Shown piece by piece: positions 52,084 through 61,011 of a DNA stretch of 64,000 nucleotides. A program made the position numbers and the translations under genes. The notes beneath the pieces are model-generated. The model made no database searches and was not told where the DNA came from. It was given only the letters and a program-made list of their open reading frames with translations. Source of the DNA: Betaproteobacteria bacterium UBA1934 (GTDB lineage Bacteria > Pseudomonadota > Gammaproteobacteria > Burkholderiales > Rhodocyclaceae); NCBI GenBank assembly GCA_002337055.1, contig DDFG01000005.1, positions 447,037-511,036 of the forward strand, written 5' to 3'. Position 1 is the stretch's first letter, and each line of letters opens with the position of its first letter.

Positions 52084-53148
52084 TCAGGGATAGAAAACGT
52101 AGAGACGGTAGCCCGCTGCAGGCAACCGTGATTCGAGCCAGAGGCTGACGGCGAGGTCGGAGCCGGCCGGGAAACCTTGCGGATCGGTCTTGGGCGGCAG
52201 GTATTCAGCGGCCTCGAAAACCTTGCGCAACACTACGCCGTCATTGGCATCGGTCAGCGTCAATTCCAGCGCCGGCCAGGCCTGCATCACCGTAGCACGG
52301 TTCTTCAGCGTCGCCTGAAGCACCAGCAGACCACGGGTGTTATCCGATTGCAGATCGGAGGCTTCAATGGTCACCAGATCGGGCGATTGCGGCAACGGCA
52401 CGGCGATGCCCAGCGTCGCATAGACAGCACGCAGGAAAGGTAGCGACTGGACGAGATCGGTACGGAACCGATAGCCCACTTGGCCAAGCAGGAGCACGAG
52501 CAGCAGGCAACAAGCCAGCACGAATGGCCAGGCGACGCCGCGCGCGCGCTCGTCGCCCATGCCCAGCGACGGATCGCCCGCCAGGGCACCGGCCGACCAG
52601 CGATTGTATCCGGGCGCCTCGCTCAGTTCGCGGACAGCGGCAAGCCCCGCTTCGCGCACGGCCTGCGTCGACTGTTCAGGGGTTTCTTCCGCCGCAGCCT
52701 CGTGCTCGACAGGCGCCTGAGCGGCTTCTTCCGCATCCGTTGTCGGGTGGGTGTGCTCGGCGAGGCTTTCAACAGGCGGTTCGACCGAAGCAGCCTCCGG
52801 GGTTTCGCCCGATGCCGGGGAATCCGCCTCCGCCCCGGTTTCTGCGGGTGATAAGGCCTCCGATATGGTCTCAGCAGGCTCGCGGGAGGCGGTGTCGATC
52901 GCACTGCCCGCTTCGTGATTTTCGGTCGTTTGCAGCGCCTCGGATATCTCGACCGGCCTGGACGGAGCCGCCTCCGCAGCGACCACGGCATGCAAAACCG
53001 GTGGCGCCAGCGGCACTTCTTCCGTCAGATTGTCAAAGGCATTGAACACCGCCTGGCATTGGCCGCAGCGCACCATGCCGTTCCGCGCCCGCAACTGGTC
53101 GGGCGTGATGCGAAACGCCGTGGCACAGTGTGGACACAGGGTCTTCAT
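52084..53148 (-). CDS. Zinc-ribbon DUF3426 membrane protein
   Basis: Protein of 354 residues with an N-terminal MJ0042-type zinc ribbon (CPHCATAF and CGQCQAVFNAF, two CxxC pairs), a long acidic Glu/Ala/Pro-rich disordered stretch (about 45-190), one TM helix (about 215-233) and a C-terminal DUF3426 domain (about 240-354) outside the membrane. Its function is unknown; it is a constant neighbour of prmA in betaproteobacteria. The ATG overlaps the prmA stop by four bases. Confidence 0.88.
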   Translation of the reverse strand: MKTLCPHCATAFRITPDQLRARNGMVRCGQCQAVFNAFDNLTEEVPLAPPVLHAVVAAEAAPSRPVEISEALQTTENHEAGSAIDTASREPAETISEALSPAETGAEADSPASGETPEAASVEPPVESLAEHTHPTTDAEEAAQAPVEHEAAAEETPEQSTQAVREAGLAAVRELSEAPGYNRWSAGALAGDPSLGMGDERARGVAWPFVLACCLLLVLLLGQVGYRFRTDLVQSLPFLRAVYATLGIAVPLPQSPDLVTIEASDLQSDNTRGLLVLQATLKNRATVMQAWPALELTLTDANDGVVLRKVFEAAEYLPPKTDPQGFPAGSDLAVSLWLESRLPAAGYRLYVFYP

Positions 53149-54038
53149 AGGGCCTTTTCTCCCGCCAGACAGACCCAGCCTTCGCGTTCGCCGAACACGC
53201 TCAGCTCCACCCAGGGCCGGTAGATCGCCACGATTTCGTCGGCCTGCTCGGCCAGAATGCCGGAGAGCGCCAGCCGTCCGCCCGGTCGGACATGTCCACA
53301 GATGGCCGGTGCCAGCACACGGAGCGGGTTCGCCAGGATGTTGGCCACCACCAGATCGTATTGACCGGCCACCGGCGATTCGGAATCGGCAAAGACGGCG
53401 TCGACGCCATTCGCCTCGGCGTTGGCCCGCGCCGCCAGCACGGCCTGCGCATCGATATCGACCCCGGCCACCGATACTGCTCCGAGCTTGGCGGCGGCAA
53501 TAGCGAGAATGCCCGAACCGCAGCCGTAATCCAGCACGCTATTGCCCGTTGCGACGGTATGCTCCAGCCATTCGAGGCAGAGGCGTGTGGTGGGATGCGA
53601 GCCGGTGCCGAAGGCCATGCCGGGATCGAGAACGAGGTTAATCGCCGCGGGATCGGGCGCAGCGTGCCAAGTCGGCACGATCCACAAGCGCGCCGACACG
53701 CGGATCGGCTCGAACTGCGATTGCGTCAGTTGCACCCAGTTTTGTTCGGCGACTTCCGCCAGCGTATGGGTCGGGCAGGCAGACAATCCCGCAGCAGCGG
53801 CCGCCTCCGACAACAAGGCGGCAACATCGGCAGTCGTCTCGAACAGCGCAACGATACGCGAGCGTACCCAACCCGGCGTCGCCACCGAACCCGGCTCGCC
53901 GAACTGGGGTTGTTCTGCCGGGGTGCCAGCATCGGCATCCTCGATGCTCGCCGACAACGCACCCGCTTCCAGCAGGGCGTCGCACAACCGCTCGGCGTGC
54001 GCCGCGTCGGTGAGAAAGGTCGCCTCCAGCCAGGCCAT
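53145..54038 (-). CDS. prmA: Ribosomal protein L11 methyltransferase PrmA
   Basis: SAM-dependent trimethylation of ribosomal protein L11, 297 residues. The start MAWLEATFLTDAAHAERL at 54038 is the family N terminus; upstream extension is shadow sequence. SAM motif I LDYGCGSGILAIAA, with the preceding PGMAFGTGSHPTT and the post-motif VANILANPL, are PrmA-specific. Located seven bases after accC and overlapping the DUF3426 gene (ATGA), in the classic accB-accC-prmA order. Confidence 0.96.
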   Translation of the reverse strand: MAWLEATFLTDAAHAERLCDALLEAGALSASIEDADAGTPAEQPQFGEPGSVATPGWVRSRIVALFETTADVAALLSEAAAAAGLSACPTHTLAEVAEQNWVQLTQSQFEPIRVSARLWIVPTWHAAPDPAAINLVLDPGMAFGTGSHPTTRLCLEWLEHTVATGNSVLDYGCGSGILAIAAAKLGAVSVAGVDIDAQAVLAARANAEANGVDAVFADSESPVAGQYDLVVANILANPLRVLAPAICGHVRPGGRLALSGILAEQADEIVAIYRPWVELSVFGEREGWVCLAGEKAL

Positions 54039-54045
54039 GGGTCGG

Positions 54046-55410
54046 TCAGTGCCCGACTTCGCCCTTGTGGGCGAGCTTCTGCTCGAGATAGTGAATGCTC
54101 GTCCCGCCCTGCACGAAATTAGCATCGTGCATCAGCTCGTGGTGCAGCGCGATGTTGGTCTTGATGCCTTCCACACCCATTTCAGACAGGGCGATCCGCA
54201 TCCTGCGGATGGCCTGATCGCGCGTGTCGCCATAGGCGATCACCTTGGCCACCATCGAATCGTAGTGCGGCGGCACGGTATAGCCCTGATAAATATGGGT
54301 ATCGACGCGGATGCCGGGGCCGCCAGGCGGATGATAAGAGTTGATCTTGCCCGGGCAGGGCACGAAGGTGAACGGGTCTTCCGCATTGATGCGGCACTCG
54401 ATCGCATGGCCTTTGCAGACGATGTCCCGCTGCTTGAAGCGCAGCTTTTCGCCGGCAGCCACGCGGATCTGTTCTTGCACGATATCGATGCCGGTGATCA
54501 ATTCGGTGACCGGGTGCTCGACCTGCACGCGCGTATTCATCTCTATAAAATAGAACTCGCCGTTCTCGTAGAGAAACTCGAAGGTACCCGCGCCACGGTA
54601 GCCGATGCGCTTGCAGGCATCGGCACAACGGTCGCCGACACGGCTGATCAGGCGAGGCGGAATACCGGGTGCCGGCGCCTCTTCGATGATTTTCTGATGG
54701 CGGCGTTGCATCGAACAGTCGCGCTCGCCGAGATAGACCGCGTTCTTGTATTGATCGGCCAGGATCTGAATCTCCACGTGACGGGGATTTTCCAGAAACT
54801 TCTCCATGTATACCGTGGGATTGCCGAAGGCCGCGCCGGCTTCCGCCCGCGTCGTTTGCACAGCGTTGATCAACGCCGCTTCGGTATGCACCACGCGCAT
54901 GCCGCGCCCGCCACCGCCACCCGCCGCCTTGATGATCACCGGATAACCGATGGCACGGGCGATCTTGGTGATTTCCTTGGGATCGTCGGGCAAGGCGCCG
55001 TCGGAACCGGGCACGCACGGCACGCCTGCCGCCTTCATGGCGTCCTTGGCCGACACCTTGTCGCCCATCAGGCGAATCGTATCGGCACGCGGCCCGATGA
55101 ACACGAACCCGGAAGATTCGACTCGTTCCGCAAAGTCAGCGTTTTCGGAGAGGAAGCCATAGCCCGGATGAATCGCCTGTGCATCGGTCACCTCGGCCGC
55201 CGAAATGATCGCTGGGATGTTCAGATAGCTCTGTGCCGACGCGGCCGGGCCGATACACACCGATTCGTCGGCCAGCTTAACGTATTTGGCCTCGCGATCC
55301 GCCTCGGAATGCACGACCACCGTCTTGATGCCCAACTCGCGGCAGGCGCGCTGCACGCGGAGCGCAATTTCCCCGCGGTTCGCGATGAGGATTTTCTCGA
55401 ACATGGCCAT
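54046..55410 (-). CDS. accC: Acetyl-CoA carboxylase biotin carboxylase subunit AccC
   Basis: ATP-dependent carboxylation of biotin on AccB, the first half-reaction of fatty acid synthesis. 454 residues. Starts MAMFEKILIANRGEIALRV; a second ATG two codons in (55404) is the usual family start, but the first ATG overlaps the accB stop (TGATG). Seen: YGFLSENADFAE, ATP-grasp loop AAGGGGGRGMR, FLENPRHVEIQI, and catalytic FIEMNTRVQVEHPVTE. Operonic with accB and prmA; carboxyltransferase subunits are not in the window. Confidence 0.97.
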   Translation of the reverse strand: MAMFEKILIANRGEIALRVQRACRELGIKTVVVHSEADREAKYVKLADESVCIGPAASAQSYLNIPAIISAAEVTDAQAIHPGYGFLSENADFAERVESSGFVFIGPRADTIRLMGDKVSAKDAMKAAGVPCVPGSDGALPDDPKEITKIARAIGYPVIIKAAGGGGGRGMRVVHTEAALINAVQTTRAEAGAAFGNPTVYMEKFLENPRHVEIQILADQYKNAVYLGERDCSMQRRHQKIIEEAPAPGIPPRLISRVGDRCADACKRIGYRGAGTFEFLYENGEFYFIEMNTRVQVEHPVTELITGIDIVQEQIRVAAGEKLRFKQRDIVCKGHAIECRINAEDPFTFVPCPGKINSYHPPGGPGIRVDTHIYQGYTVPPHYDSMVAKVIAYGDTRDQAIRRMRIALSEMGVEGIKTNIALHHELMHDANFVQGGTSIHYLEQKLAHKGEVGH

Positions 55411-55862
55411 CAGCCGATCACGAACAGCGGTTCGCCATATTCGACCGGCTGGCCGTTTTCGACCAGAATGGCCTTGACCACGCCGGAGGCGTCCGCCTCG
55501 ATCTCGTTCAGGAGCTTCATCGCCTCGATGATGCAGAGCGTATCGCCTTCCTTGACCGTCTGACCGACCTGCACGAACGCCTCGGCACCCGGCGACGGCG
55601 ACCGGTAGAAGGTACCGACCATCGGCGCCTTGACCACGTGTCCTTCGGGAATGTCGTCGTCGAGATCAACCGAACTGGTCCCCACCGGCGCCGCTTGAGA
55701 GACCGGCATAGCCGCCGGAATCGCATAGTTGTGCGCGTATTGAACGGGCGCGGCGACGTGTTTGGCGATGCGCACCTTTTCCTCGCCTTCGGTCACTTCG
55801 AGTTCGGAAATACCCGATTCCTGGACGAGGTCGATCAGTTTCTTCAGCTTGCGCAAATCCAT
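55410..55862 (-). CDS. accB: Biotin carboxyl carrier protein AccB
   Basis: Carrier subunit of acetyl-CoA carboxylase, 150 residues. The N-terminal helix MDLRKLKKLIDLVQESGI and an Ala/Pro linker lead to the biotinyl domain (about 75-150) with the biotinylated Lys at about 116 in IEAMKLLNEIEAD and the upstream thumb VKAPMVGTFYRSPSPG. The start at 55862 is preferred over the longer frame. Overlaps accC by one base and follows aroQ by 48 bases. Confidence 0.96.
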   Translation of the reverse strand: MDLRKLKKLIDLVQESGISELEVTEGEEKVRIAKHVAAPVQYAHNYAIPAAMPVSQAAPVGTSSVDLDDDIPEGHVVKAPMVGTFYRSPSPGAEAFVQVGQTVKEGDTLCIIEAMKLLNEIEADASGVVKAILVENGQPVEYGEPLFVIG

Positions 55863-55910
55863 GTTTTTCCCCTCGCGGCCTGCTTTTGGCGCAGTTGCCG
55901 CATTCAAGTG

Positions 55911-56390
55911 TTAATCGGTATTGATCCGGTTGAGCAGGAATTCGAGGGCCAGCATATAGCCCTCATGCCCGAGGCCGGCGATGACGCCGATGGCCAGGTC
56001 GGAAAAATAGGAGTGATGGCGGAACGGCTCCCGCGCATGCACGTTGGAAAGATGCACTTCCACGAAAGGAATGGCGGTTCCCGCCAGCGCATCGCGCAGG
56101 GCCACGCTGGTATGGGTGTATCCGGCGGGATTGATGATGATGAAACGCACCCCCTGCTGCCGCGCGACGTGAATGCGTTCGATCAGCGCGCCTTCGTGGT
56201 TGCTCTGAAAGGTCTCGAGTTCCACCCCGGCACTTTCGGCGCGGCGCGACAACGCTCGGTTGATTTCGGCCAGGGTTACCGTGCCGTATTTTTCGGGCTC
56301 GCGGGTGCCCAGCAGGTTCAGATTGGGACCGTGCAAGACCAACAGACGGGGTTTTTCGGCCGTTTCGGAACGGGTTTTTTGCTTCGTCAT
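55911..56390 (-). CDS. aroQ: 3-dehydroquinate dehydratase, type II (AroQ)
   Basis: Dehydrates 3-dehydroquinate to 3-dehydroshikimate, which AroE (18.4 kb) then reduces. 159 residues, with a slightly long basic N terminus (12 residues) before the core LLVLHGPNLNLLGTREP, catalytic Tyr in PEKYGTVTL, FQSNHEGALIERIH, FIIINPAGYTHTSVALRDAL and the His of VEVHLSNVHAREPFRHHS. Directly precedes accB, as is common in proteobacteria. Confidence 0.96.
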   Translation of the reverse strand: MTKQKTRSETAEKPRLLVLHGPNLNLLGTREPEKYGTVTLAEINRALSRRAESAGVELETFQSNHEGALIERIHVARQQGVRFIIINPAGYTHTSVALRDALAGTAIPFVEVHLSNVHAREPFRHHSYFSDLAIGVIAGLGHEGYMLALEFLLNRINTD

Positions 56391-56413
56391 GTCTGCAAGT
56401 TTGCCGGAATTCG

Positions 56414-57070
56414 CTACATTTTGTCCAGTCCTGACAGCAAATCGGTGCCAGATGGCGCCTCGTCACCACTCGGCGCATGCGTCGCATTCTCCAGCAACTG
56501 GCGCACGACATCGAGTCGCGCGCGCTCGCGGACTCTGCCGTCACGGCCCTTGAACACAACTCGTTCGAGATGCGGATCGAGGATCGCCAGGCGAATATCG
56601 GCCACATCCGTTTCCAGAATCAGCAAGGCCTCAACGCGATCGTTCGGTGCCTCCGCGTGCTCGAAGGCGAGGCCGCGATTGAGTAAGAAGATTTCCACAT
56701 CCTTGGCACTATCGGCAAAAAGCAACAAGTCGATGTCGGTGTAGCGTCCGGCGGTGCCATCGAGCACCGAACCGGTCAGATAGGGCTGAAAATCGGAGAG
56801 CAGGGTCATCGCCTCAACAGCCGTTTCGCGCAAACGCACCAGATGCTCGGCCTGCTCTTCGCCCAGGTACAGATCCTGATAGGCGCGCAACTCCGCCTCG
56901 ACTTCGGCATTGTCAGGCAGGCGGGTGCCCTCGGGCAGACCTAGCTGACGGACGGCTTTCTTTTTGGCTAACTGAAAATCACCGATGCCGTCTTCGGCCA
57001 TCAGCCGCGCGGCTGCGCTGGCGATGCTGGCCCGGGCGTGTCCTTGCCGGGCGCGGTCGATACGGGGCAT
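56414..57070 (-). CDS. Nucleotidyltransferase-like protein of unknown role
   Basis: Protein of 218 residues. The middle part shows a pol-beta-like nucleotidyltransferase pattern: LTGSVLDGTAGRYTDIDLLLF (about 100-120), matching the GSxxxGT..SDIDL core with a DID pair for metal binding, then strands VEALLILETDVADIRLAIL. The N-terminal 90 residues are helical and basic. The substrate is unknown; the family is often found beside aroQ or mpl in betaproteobacteria. It is transcribed divergently from mpl (50 bases) and leads the aroQ-accB-accC-prmA operon with 23 bases to aroQ. Confidence 0.78.
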   Translation of the reverse strand: MPRIDRARQGHARASIASAAARLMAEDGIGDFQLAKKKAVRQLGLPEGTRLPDNAEVEAELRAYQDLYLGEEQAEHLVRLRETAVEAMTLLSDFQPYLTGSVLDGTAGRYTDIDLLLFADSAKDVEIFLLNRGLAFEHAEAPNDRVEALLILETDVADIRLAILDPHLERVVFKGRDGRVRERARLDVVRQLLENATHAPSGDEAPSGTDLLSGLDKM

Positions 57071-57120
57071 GGCAGGCTCCGTCGGAGTACAATCGCGCCC
57101 ATTCTAACGGGTTTTCCAAC

Positions 57121-58470
57121 ATGCACATCCATATTCTCGGCATCTGCGGGACCTTCATGGGCGGCGTTGCCCAACTCGCCCGCGCCTGCGGCCACACTGT
57201 CAGCGGTTGCGACGCCAATGTCTATCCACCGATGAGCGACCAGCTTCGCGCCGCCGGCATCGAACTCACCGAAGGCTATGATCCGGCCCAGGCGGACCTC
57301 TTCCCCGATGTATTCATCGTCGGCAACGCCATTTCGCGCGGCAATCCTCTGCTCGAAACCATCCTCGACCGCGGTTTGCCCTACACCTCGGGACCGCAGT
57401 GGTTGGCAGAGTACGTTCTTGCCGGACACTGGGTACTGGCGGTCGCCGGCACCCACGGCAAGACGACCACTTCCTCGATGCTCGCCTGGATACTCGAACA
57501 CGCCGGCATGTCGCCGGGCTTTCTGATCGGCGGCGTGCCGCAGAATTTTGGCGTTTCGGCACGACTCGGCAGTACGCCCTTTTTTGTCATCGAAGCGGAC
57601 GAGTACGACACCGCGTTCTGCGACAAGCGATCCAAGTTCGTCCATTACCGACCGCGTACCGCTTTACTGAACAATCTGGAATTCGACCATGCCGACATCT
57701 TCGCCGATCTAGCCGCGATCGAGACGCAATTTCATCATCTCGTCCGCACATTGCCGACATCCGGCCTGATCGTCGCCAATGGCGCCGAAGCCAGCCTTCA
57801 GCGCGTGATCGAGCGCGGCTGCTGGACGCCGCTGGAGTGGTTCAATCGCAAAGAGGGTTATCGTGTCGAAGGCGACGAAGTGACCGGCGAACTGATCCTG
57901 CATGGTCCCGAAGGCGAAATCGCCCGCACACGCTGGGCATTGACCGGCGACCACAATCGCGCCAACGCCTGCGCGGCCCTGCTCGCCGCCCGACATGTCG
58001 GCGTACCGCTTGAACACGGCATGGAGGCGCTCGCCGCCTTTGAAGGCGTGAAACGACGACTCGAAGTGCGTGGCAACGTTGGCGGAATCACGGTTTACGA
58101 CGATTTCGCCCACCACCCGACGGCGATCGCCACCACACTGGTGGGTCTTCGGCGGCGTGTCGGCCGGGCGCGTATTCTGGCCGTCCTCGAACCGCGTTCC
58201 AACACCATGAAACTCGGCACCATGAAGGCCCGCCTGCCGGAAAGCCTGGCGGAGGCCGACGCGGTGTTCTGCCATGCTCACAATCTGGGTTGGGATGCCG
58301 CCGCCGCGCTTTCCCCGCTGGGCGACAAAGCCAGTACCTACGACAATTTTGAGGATTTGTTGACCGCAGTGGCGCAGGCCGCGCAGCCCGGCGATCACAT
58401 TCTGGTCATGAGCAACGGCGGCTTCAACGGCATCCACGGCAAATTGCTGGCCCGCCTGGACCAACACTAG
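57121..58470 (+). CDS. mpl: UDP-MurNAc:L-Ala-gamma-D-Glu-meso-DAP ligase Mpl
   Basis: Recycling ligase that joins the murein tripeptide to UDP-MurNAc, 449 residues. The N terminus MHIHILGICGTFMGGVAQLAR is the Mpl-type Rossmann loop, then ATP-binding VAGTHGKTTTSSML, IEADEYDTAFCDKRSKF, the conserved LNNLEFDHADIF, DHNRANACAA, YDDFAHHPTAI and LEPRSNTMK. Separates from murC by these Mpl blocks. A TACAAT box about 30 bases upstream is a possible -10. Converges with rpoH 20 bases on. Confidence 0.96.
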   Translation: MHIHILGICGTFMGGVAQLARACGHTVSGCDANVYPPMSDQLRAAGIELTEGYDPAQADLFPDVFIVGNAISRGNPLLETILDRGLPYTSGPQWLAEYVLAGHWVLAVAGTHGKTTTSSMLAWILEHAGMSPGFLIGGVPQNFGVSARLGSTPFFVIEADEYDTAFCDKRSKFVHYRPRTALLNNLEFDHADIFADLAAIETQFHHLVRTLPTSGLIVANGAEASLQRVIERGCWTPLEWFNRKEGYRVEGDEVTGELILHGPEGEIARTRWALTGDHNRANACAALLAARHVGVPLEHGMEALAAFEGVKRRLEVRGNVGGITVYDDFAHHPTAIATTLVGLRRRVGRARILAVLEPRSNTMKLGTMKARLPESLAEADAVFCHAHNLGWDAAAALSPLGDKASTYDNFEDLLTAVAQAAQPGDHILVMSNGGFNGIHGKLLARLDQH

Positions 58471-58490
58471 ACGCCGACCAACACACCTGT

Positions 58491-59345
58491 TCAGGCGGCG
58501 AGTGCCGCCCGCATTTTTTGCAGTGCCTTGGCTTCGATCTGGCGAATGCGCTCCGCAGACACGCCGAATTCCGCAGCCAGATCATGCAGCGTGGCCGCTT
58601 CGCCGTCCGCCAGCCAGCGCGCGGTAACAATGCGGCGGCTACGCTCATCCAGCGTCGCCAGGGCGTCGCGCAAGCCTTCGTCCTGCAAGCGGGCGTAGTC
58701 GTTCGCCTCGATCACGCTAGTCGGTTCGTAGCGCGAATCCGCCAGATAGTCGATGGGCGCGAAGCTTTCCTCACCATCGTCCTGCTGACCTTCCAGCGCA
58801 AGATCGCGACCGGTGAGCCGCGTTTCCATTTCGACCACTTCTTCCGCCTTGACCCCGAGACGCCTAGCCACTTCGGTCGCTTGCGGCCCTGTCAAGGTCG
58901 TCTGGCCTTCGTAGCCATTCTTCAAGCTGCGCAGGTTGAAGAACAGCTTCCGTTGCGCCTTGGTGGTGGCCACCTTGACCAGCCGCCAGTTCTTCAGGAT
59001 GTACTCGTGAATTTCCGCCTTGATCCAGTGGATGGCGAACGACACCAGCCGAACGCCGCGATCGGGGTCAAAGCGTTTGACCGCCTTCATCAGGCCGATA
59101 TTGCCCTCCTGAATCAGGTCGGCATGCGGCAAACCGTAGCCCAGATAACCGCGGGCAATCGAAATGACTAGGCGCAGGTGAGAAAGCACCAGTTGCCGCG
59201 CCGCATCAACGTCGCCCTGATCGTGGAAACGCCGCGCCAGCGCGGTCTCCTCGGCCTCCGACAGCATGGGAAAACGGTTCGCCGCCTGGATGAAAGCGTC
59301 GATGTTGCCAGCGGCTGAAGGGATAGGAAGCGTCATGCCTTGCAT
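58491..59345 (-). CDS. rpoH: RNA polymerase sigma factor RpoH (heat-shock sigma-32)
   Basis: Alternative sigma factor for heat-shock genes, 284 residues. Region 2: LRLVISIARGYLGYGLPHADLIQEGNIGLMKAVKRFDP (split here at recognisable blocks), the RpoH box QRKLFFNLR at about 132-140, and region 4 helix-turn-helix TLHDLAAEFGVSAERIRQIE. ATG at 59345 with GGAGATC upstream; an ATG three codons in is the alternative. A perfect CIRCE operator at 59373-59399 overlaps the likely promoter, so HrcA should repress this gene. Length is normal. Confidence 0.95.
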   Translation of the reverse strand: MQGMTLPIPSAAGNIDAFIQAANRFPMLSEAEETALARRFHDQGDVDAARQLVLSHLRLVISIARGYLGYGLPHADLIQEGNIGLMKAVKRFDPDRGVRLVSFAIHWIKAEIHEYILKNWRLVKVATTKAQRKLFFNLRSLKNGYEGQTTLTGPQATEVARRLGVKAEEVVEMETRLTGRDLALEGQQDDGEESFAPIDYLADSRYEPTSVIEANDYARLQDEGLRDALATLDERSRRIVTARWLADGEAATLHDLAAEFGVSAERIRQIEAKALQKMRAALAA

Positions 59346-59372
59346 CGTGATCTCCGAGATGTTGGACGTAGT

Positions 59373-59399
59373 TTAGCACTCGTTGCGTTAGAGTGCTAA
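59373..59399. promoter_or_regulatory. CIRCE operator (HrcA binding site) upstream of rpoH
   Basis: Exact consensus: TTAGCACTC, nine-base spacer, GAGTGCTAA. Located 27 bases upstream of the rpoH ATG. Binding of HrcA here would repress rpoH until heat or protein misfolding inactivates HrcA. Confidence 0.95.
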
Positions 59400-59446
59400 C
59401 AAGATTGGAAGTTCGTGGGATGCATTTAATCGCTACCAATCTTGTT
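59398..59446. repeat. Eleven-base inverted repeat abutting the CIRCE element
   Basis: AACAAGATTGG (59398-59408) and its exact reverse complement CCAATCTTGTT (59436-59446), with 27 bases between. The left arm shares two bases with CIRCE. It may be a second operator, a -35 region feature, or the ends of a lost insertion. Confidence 0.6.
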
Positions 59447-59562
59447 CGACCCGCTGTCGTTCCAAGCGCCGCCAAATCGTCGAATCAGAGCAATTCAAGG
59501 AACTCGGAATTTCAACCCAGCACGATTCTTGCGTCATCTATGTTTCATATGGGGCAAGCGCT

Positions 59563-61011
59563 ATGAAAATAGACATCGGCAGTTATCCGCACGGTTCTTT
59601 CTACGACGAGTTGATCGATCAAACAGGGAAAACCCGCCCAGTCGCCAAACCGATGATCGATTACCTGACCAATCTCGATCTTCACGAAATCAACTCTCGT
59701 AAAGCAGCAATCGATGCTGAAATCTTAAACATGGGCATCACCTTCACGGTGTATTCAGAAGGTGAGAACATCGATCGCGCTTGGCCTTTCGACATTGTCC
59801 CTCGGGTGATGGCAGCAAGTGAATGGCGCCATGTTGAACGCGGACTCAAACAGCGGCTATCCGCGCTCAACCTCTTTATTGACGACTTGTACAACGACCA
59901 GCGTGTGGTTCGCGACGGCGTATTTCCGGCCGAAATTCTTGAGGGATCCAAGAATTTCCGTCGCCAGTGCGTCGGCATGAAGCCTCCTTTCGGAGCATGG
60001 GCAAACATTTGCGGCACGGATTTGGTGCGTGATGCCGACGGAATCCTCTATGTACTTGAAGACAACTTGCGCGTGCCCTCGGGGGTATCGTACATGCTTG
60101 CAAATCGTCAATTGATGAAGCGCATGTTTCCGGAAATCTTTACAGCCAGTTCGATTCAGGCAGTCGATAACTACACAACCAATCTTTATGAAACACTCGC
60201 TGCCATGTCGCCTAGACAGGTTTCTCGTCCAGTCATTGCGCTGCTGACCCCCGGAATATACAACTCCGCATACTACGAACACGGCTATCTCGCACAGCAG
60301 ATGGGCGCTGTCTTGGTAGAAGGGCGCGACCTGGTCGTCGAGAAAGATGATTGCGTTTACATGAAAACGGTTAACGGTCTGCGCCAAGTTGACGTGATCT
60401 ACCGGCGTATTGACGATGATTATCTTGATCCAGAGGTGTTTCGCGCCGATTCAACGCTTGGGGTCCCGGGGCTAATCCGGTCCTGGCGTGCAGGAAAAGT
60501 AGGCATCGCCAATGCACCCGGCGCCGGCGTAGCGGACGATAAGGTTGTCTACACCTTTGTGCCCAAGTTGATTCACTATTACCTGGATCAGGATCCGATC
60601 ATTCCCAATGTGCCAAGTTATCTGTGCATGAACGAGGAAGATCGAAAGTATGTGCTCGCAAACCTTGACAAGTTAGTAGTCAAGCCGGCGAACGAGTCGG
60701 GCGGCTACGGAATCCTGATCGGCCCTCGAGCGACCCAAGCGGAGAGAGATGCCTGCGCCGAACAGATCAAAGCCGACCCACGCAACTTCATGGCTCAGCC
60801 CACGCTAAACCTATCGACGGCCCCCACGCTGGTCAGCGGTGGGCTTGCCCCGAGGCATCTTGACCTTCGACCATTTATCTTGCAGTCGAACAAAATGCAC
60901 GTGACCACCGGAGGACTCACACGCGTTGCACTGCGTGAAGGATCGCTCGTCGTCAACTCGTCCCAGGGTGGCAGCAGCAAGGACACTTGGATCGTGGAGG
61001 ATCCAGCATGA
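59563..61011 (+). CDS. Circularly permuted ATP-grasp protein (DUF404/DUF407 type)
   Basis: Protein of 482 residues in the circularly permuted type 2 ATP-grasp family, predicted to form peptide or amide bonds on unknown substrates. Blocks: GVFPAEILEGSKNFRRQC, DLVRDADGILYVLEDNLRVPSG, VYRRIDDDYLDPE-type segment (IYRRIDDDYLDPEVF), KLVVKPANESGGYGILIGP and the C-terminal TRVALREGSLVVNSSQGG. Overlaps the alpha-E gene by four bases and leads the cluster. Base composition is less G+C-rich than the central genome. The true substrate is not known. Confidence 0.88.
   Translation: MKIDIGSYPHGSFYDELIDQTGKTRPVAKPMIDYLTNLDLHEINSRKAAIDAEILNMGITFTVYSEGENIDRAWPFDIVPRVMAASEWRHVERGLKQRLSALNLFIDDLYNDQRVVRDGVFPAEILEGSKNFRRQCVGMKPPFGAWANICGTDLVRDADGILYVLEDNLRVPSGVSYMLANRQLMKRMFPEIFTASSIQAVDNYTTNLYETLAAMSPRQVSRPVIALLTPGIYNSAYYEHGYLAQQMGAVLVEGRDLVVEKDDCVYMKTVNGLRQVDVIYRRIDDDYLDPEVFRADSTLGVPGLIRSWRAGKVGIANAPGAGVADDKVVYTFVPKLIHYYLDQDPIIPNVPSYLCMNEEDRKYVLANLDKLVVKPANESGGYGILIGPRATQAERDACAEQIKADPRNFMAQPTLNLSTAPTLVSGGLAPRHLDLRPFILQSNKMHVTTGGLTRVALREGSLVVNSSQGGSSKDTWIVEDPA

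Noticed and set aside
53542..55563. 673-codon plus-strand open frame opposite accC and prmA
   Set aside because: Fully antisense to well-supported genes, with no recognisable domain or ribosome site.
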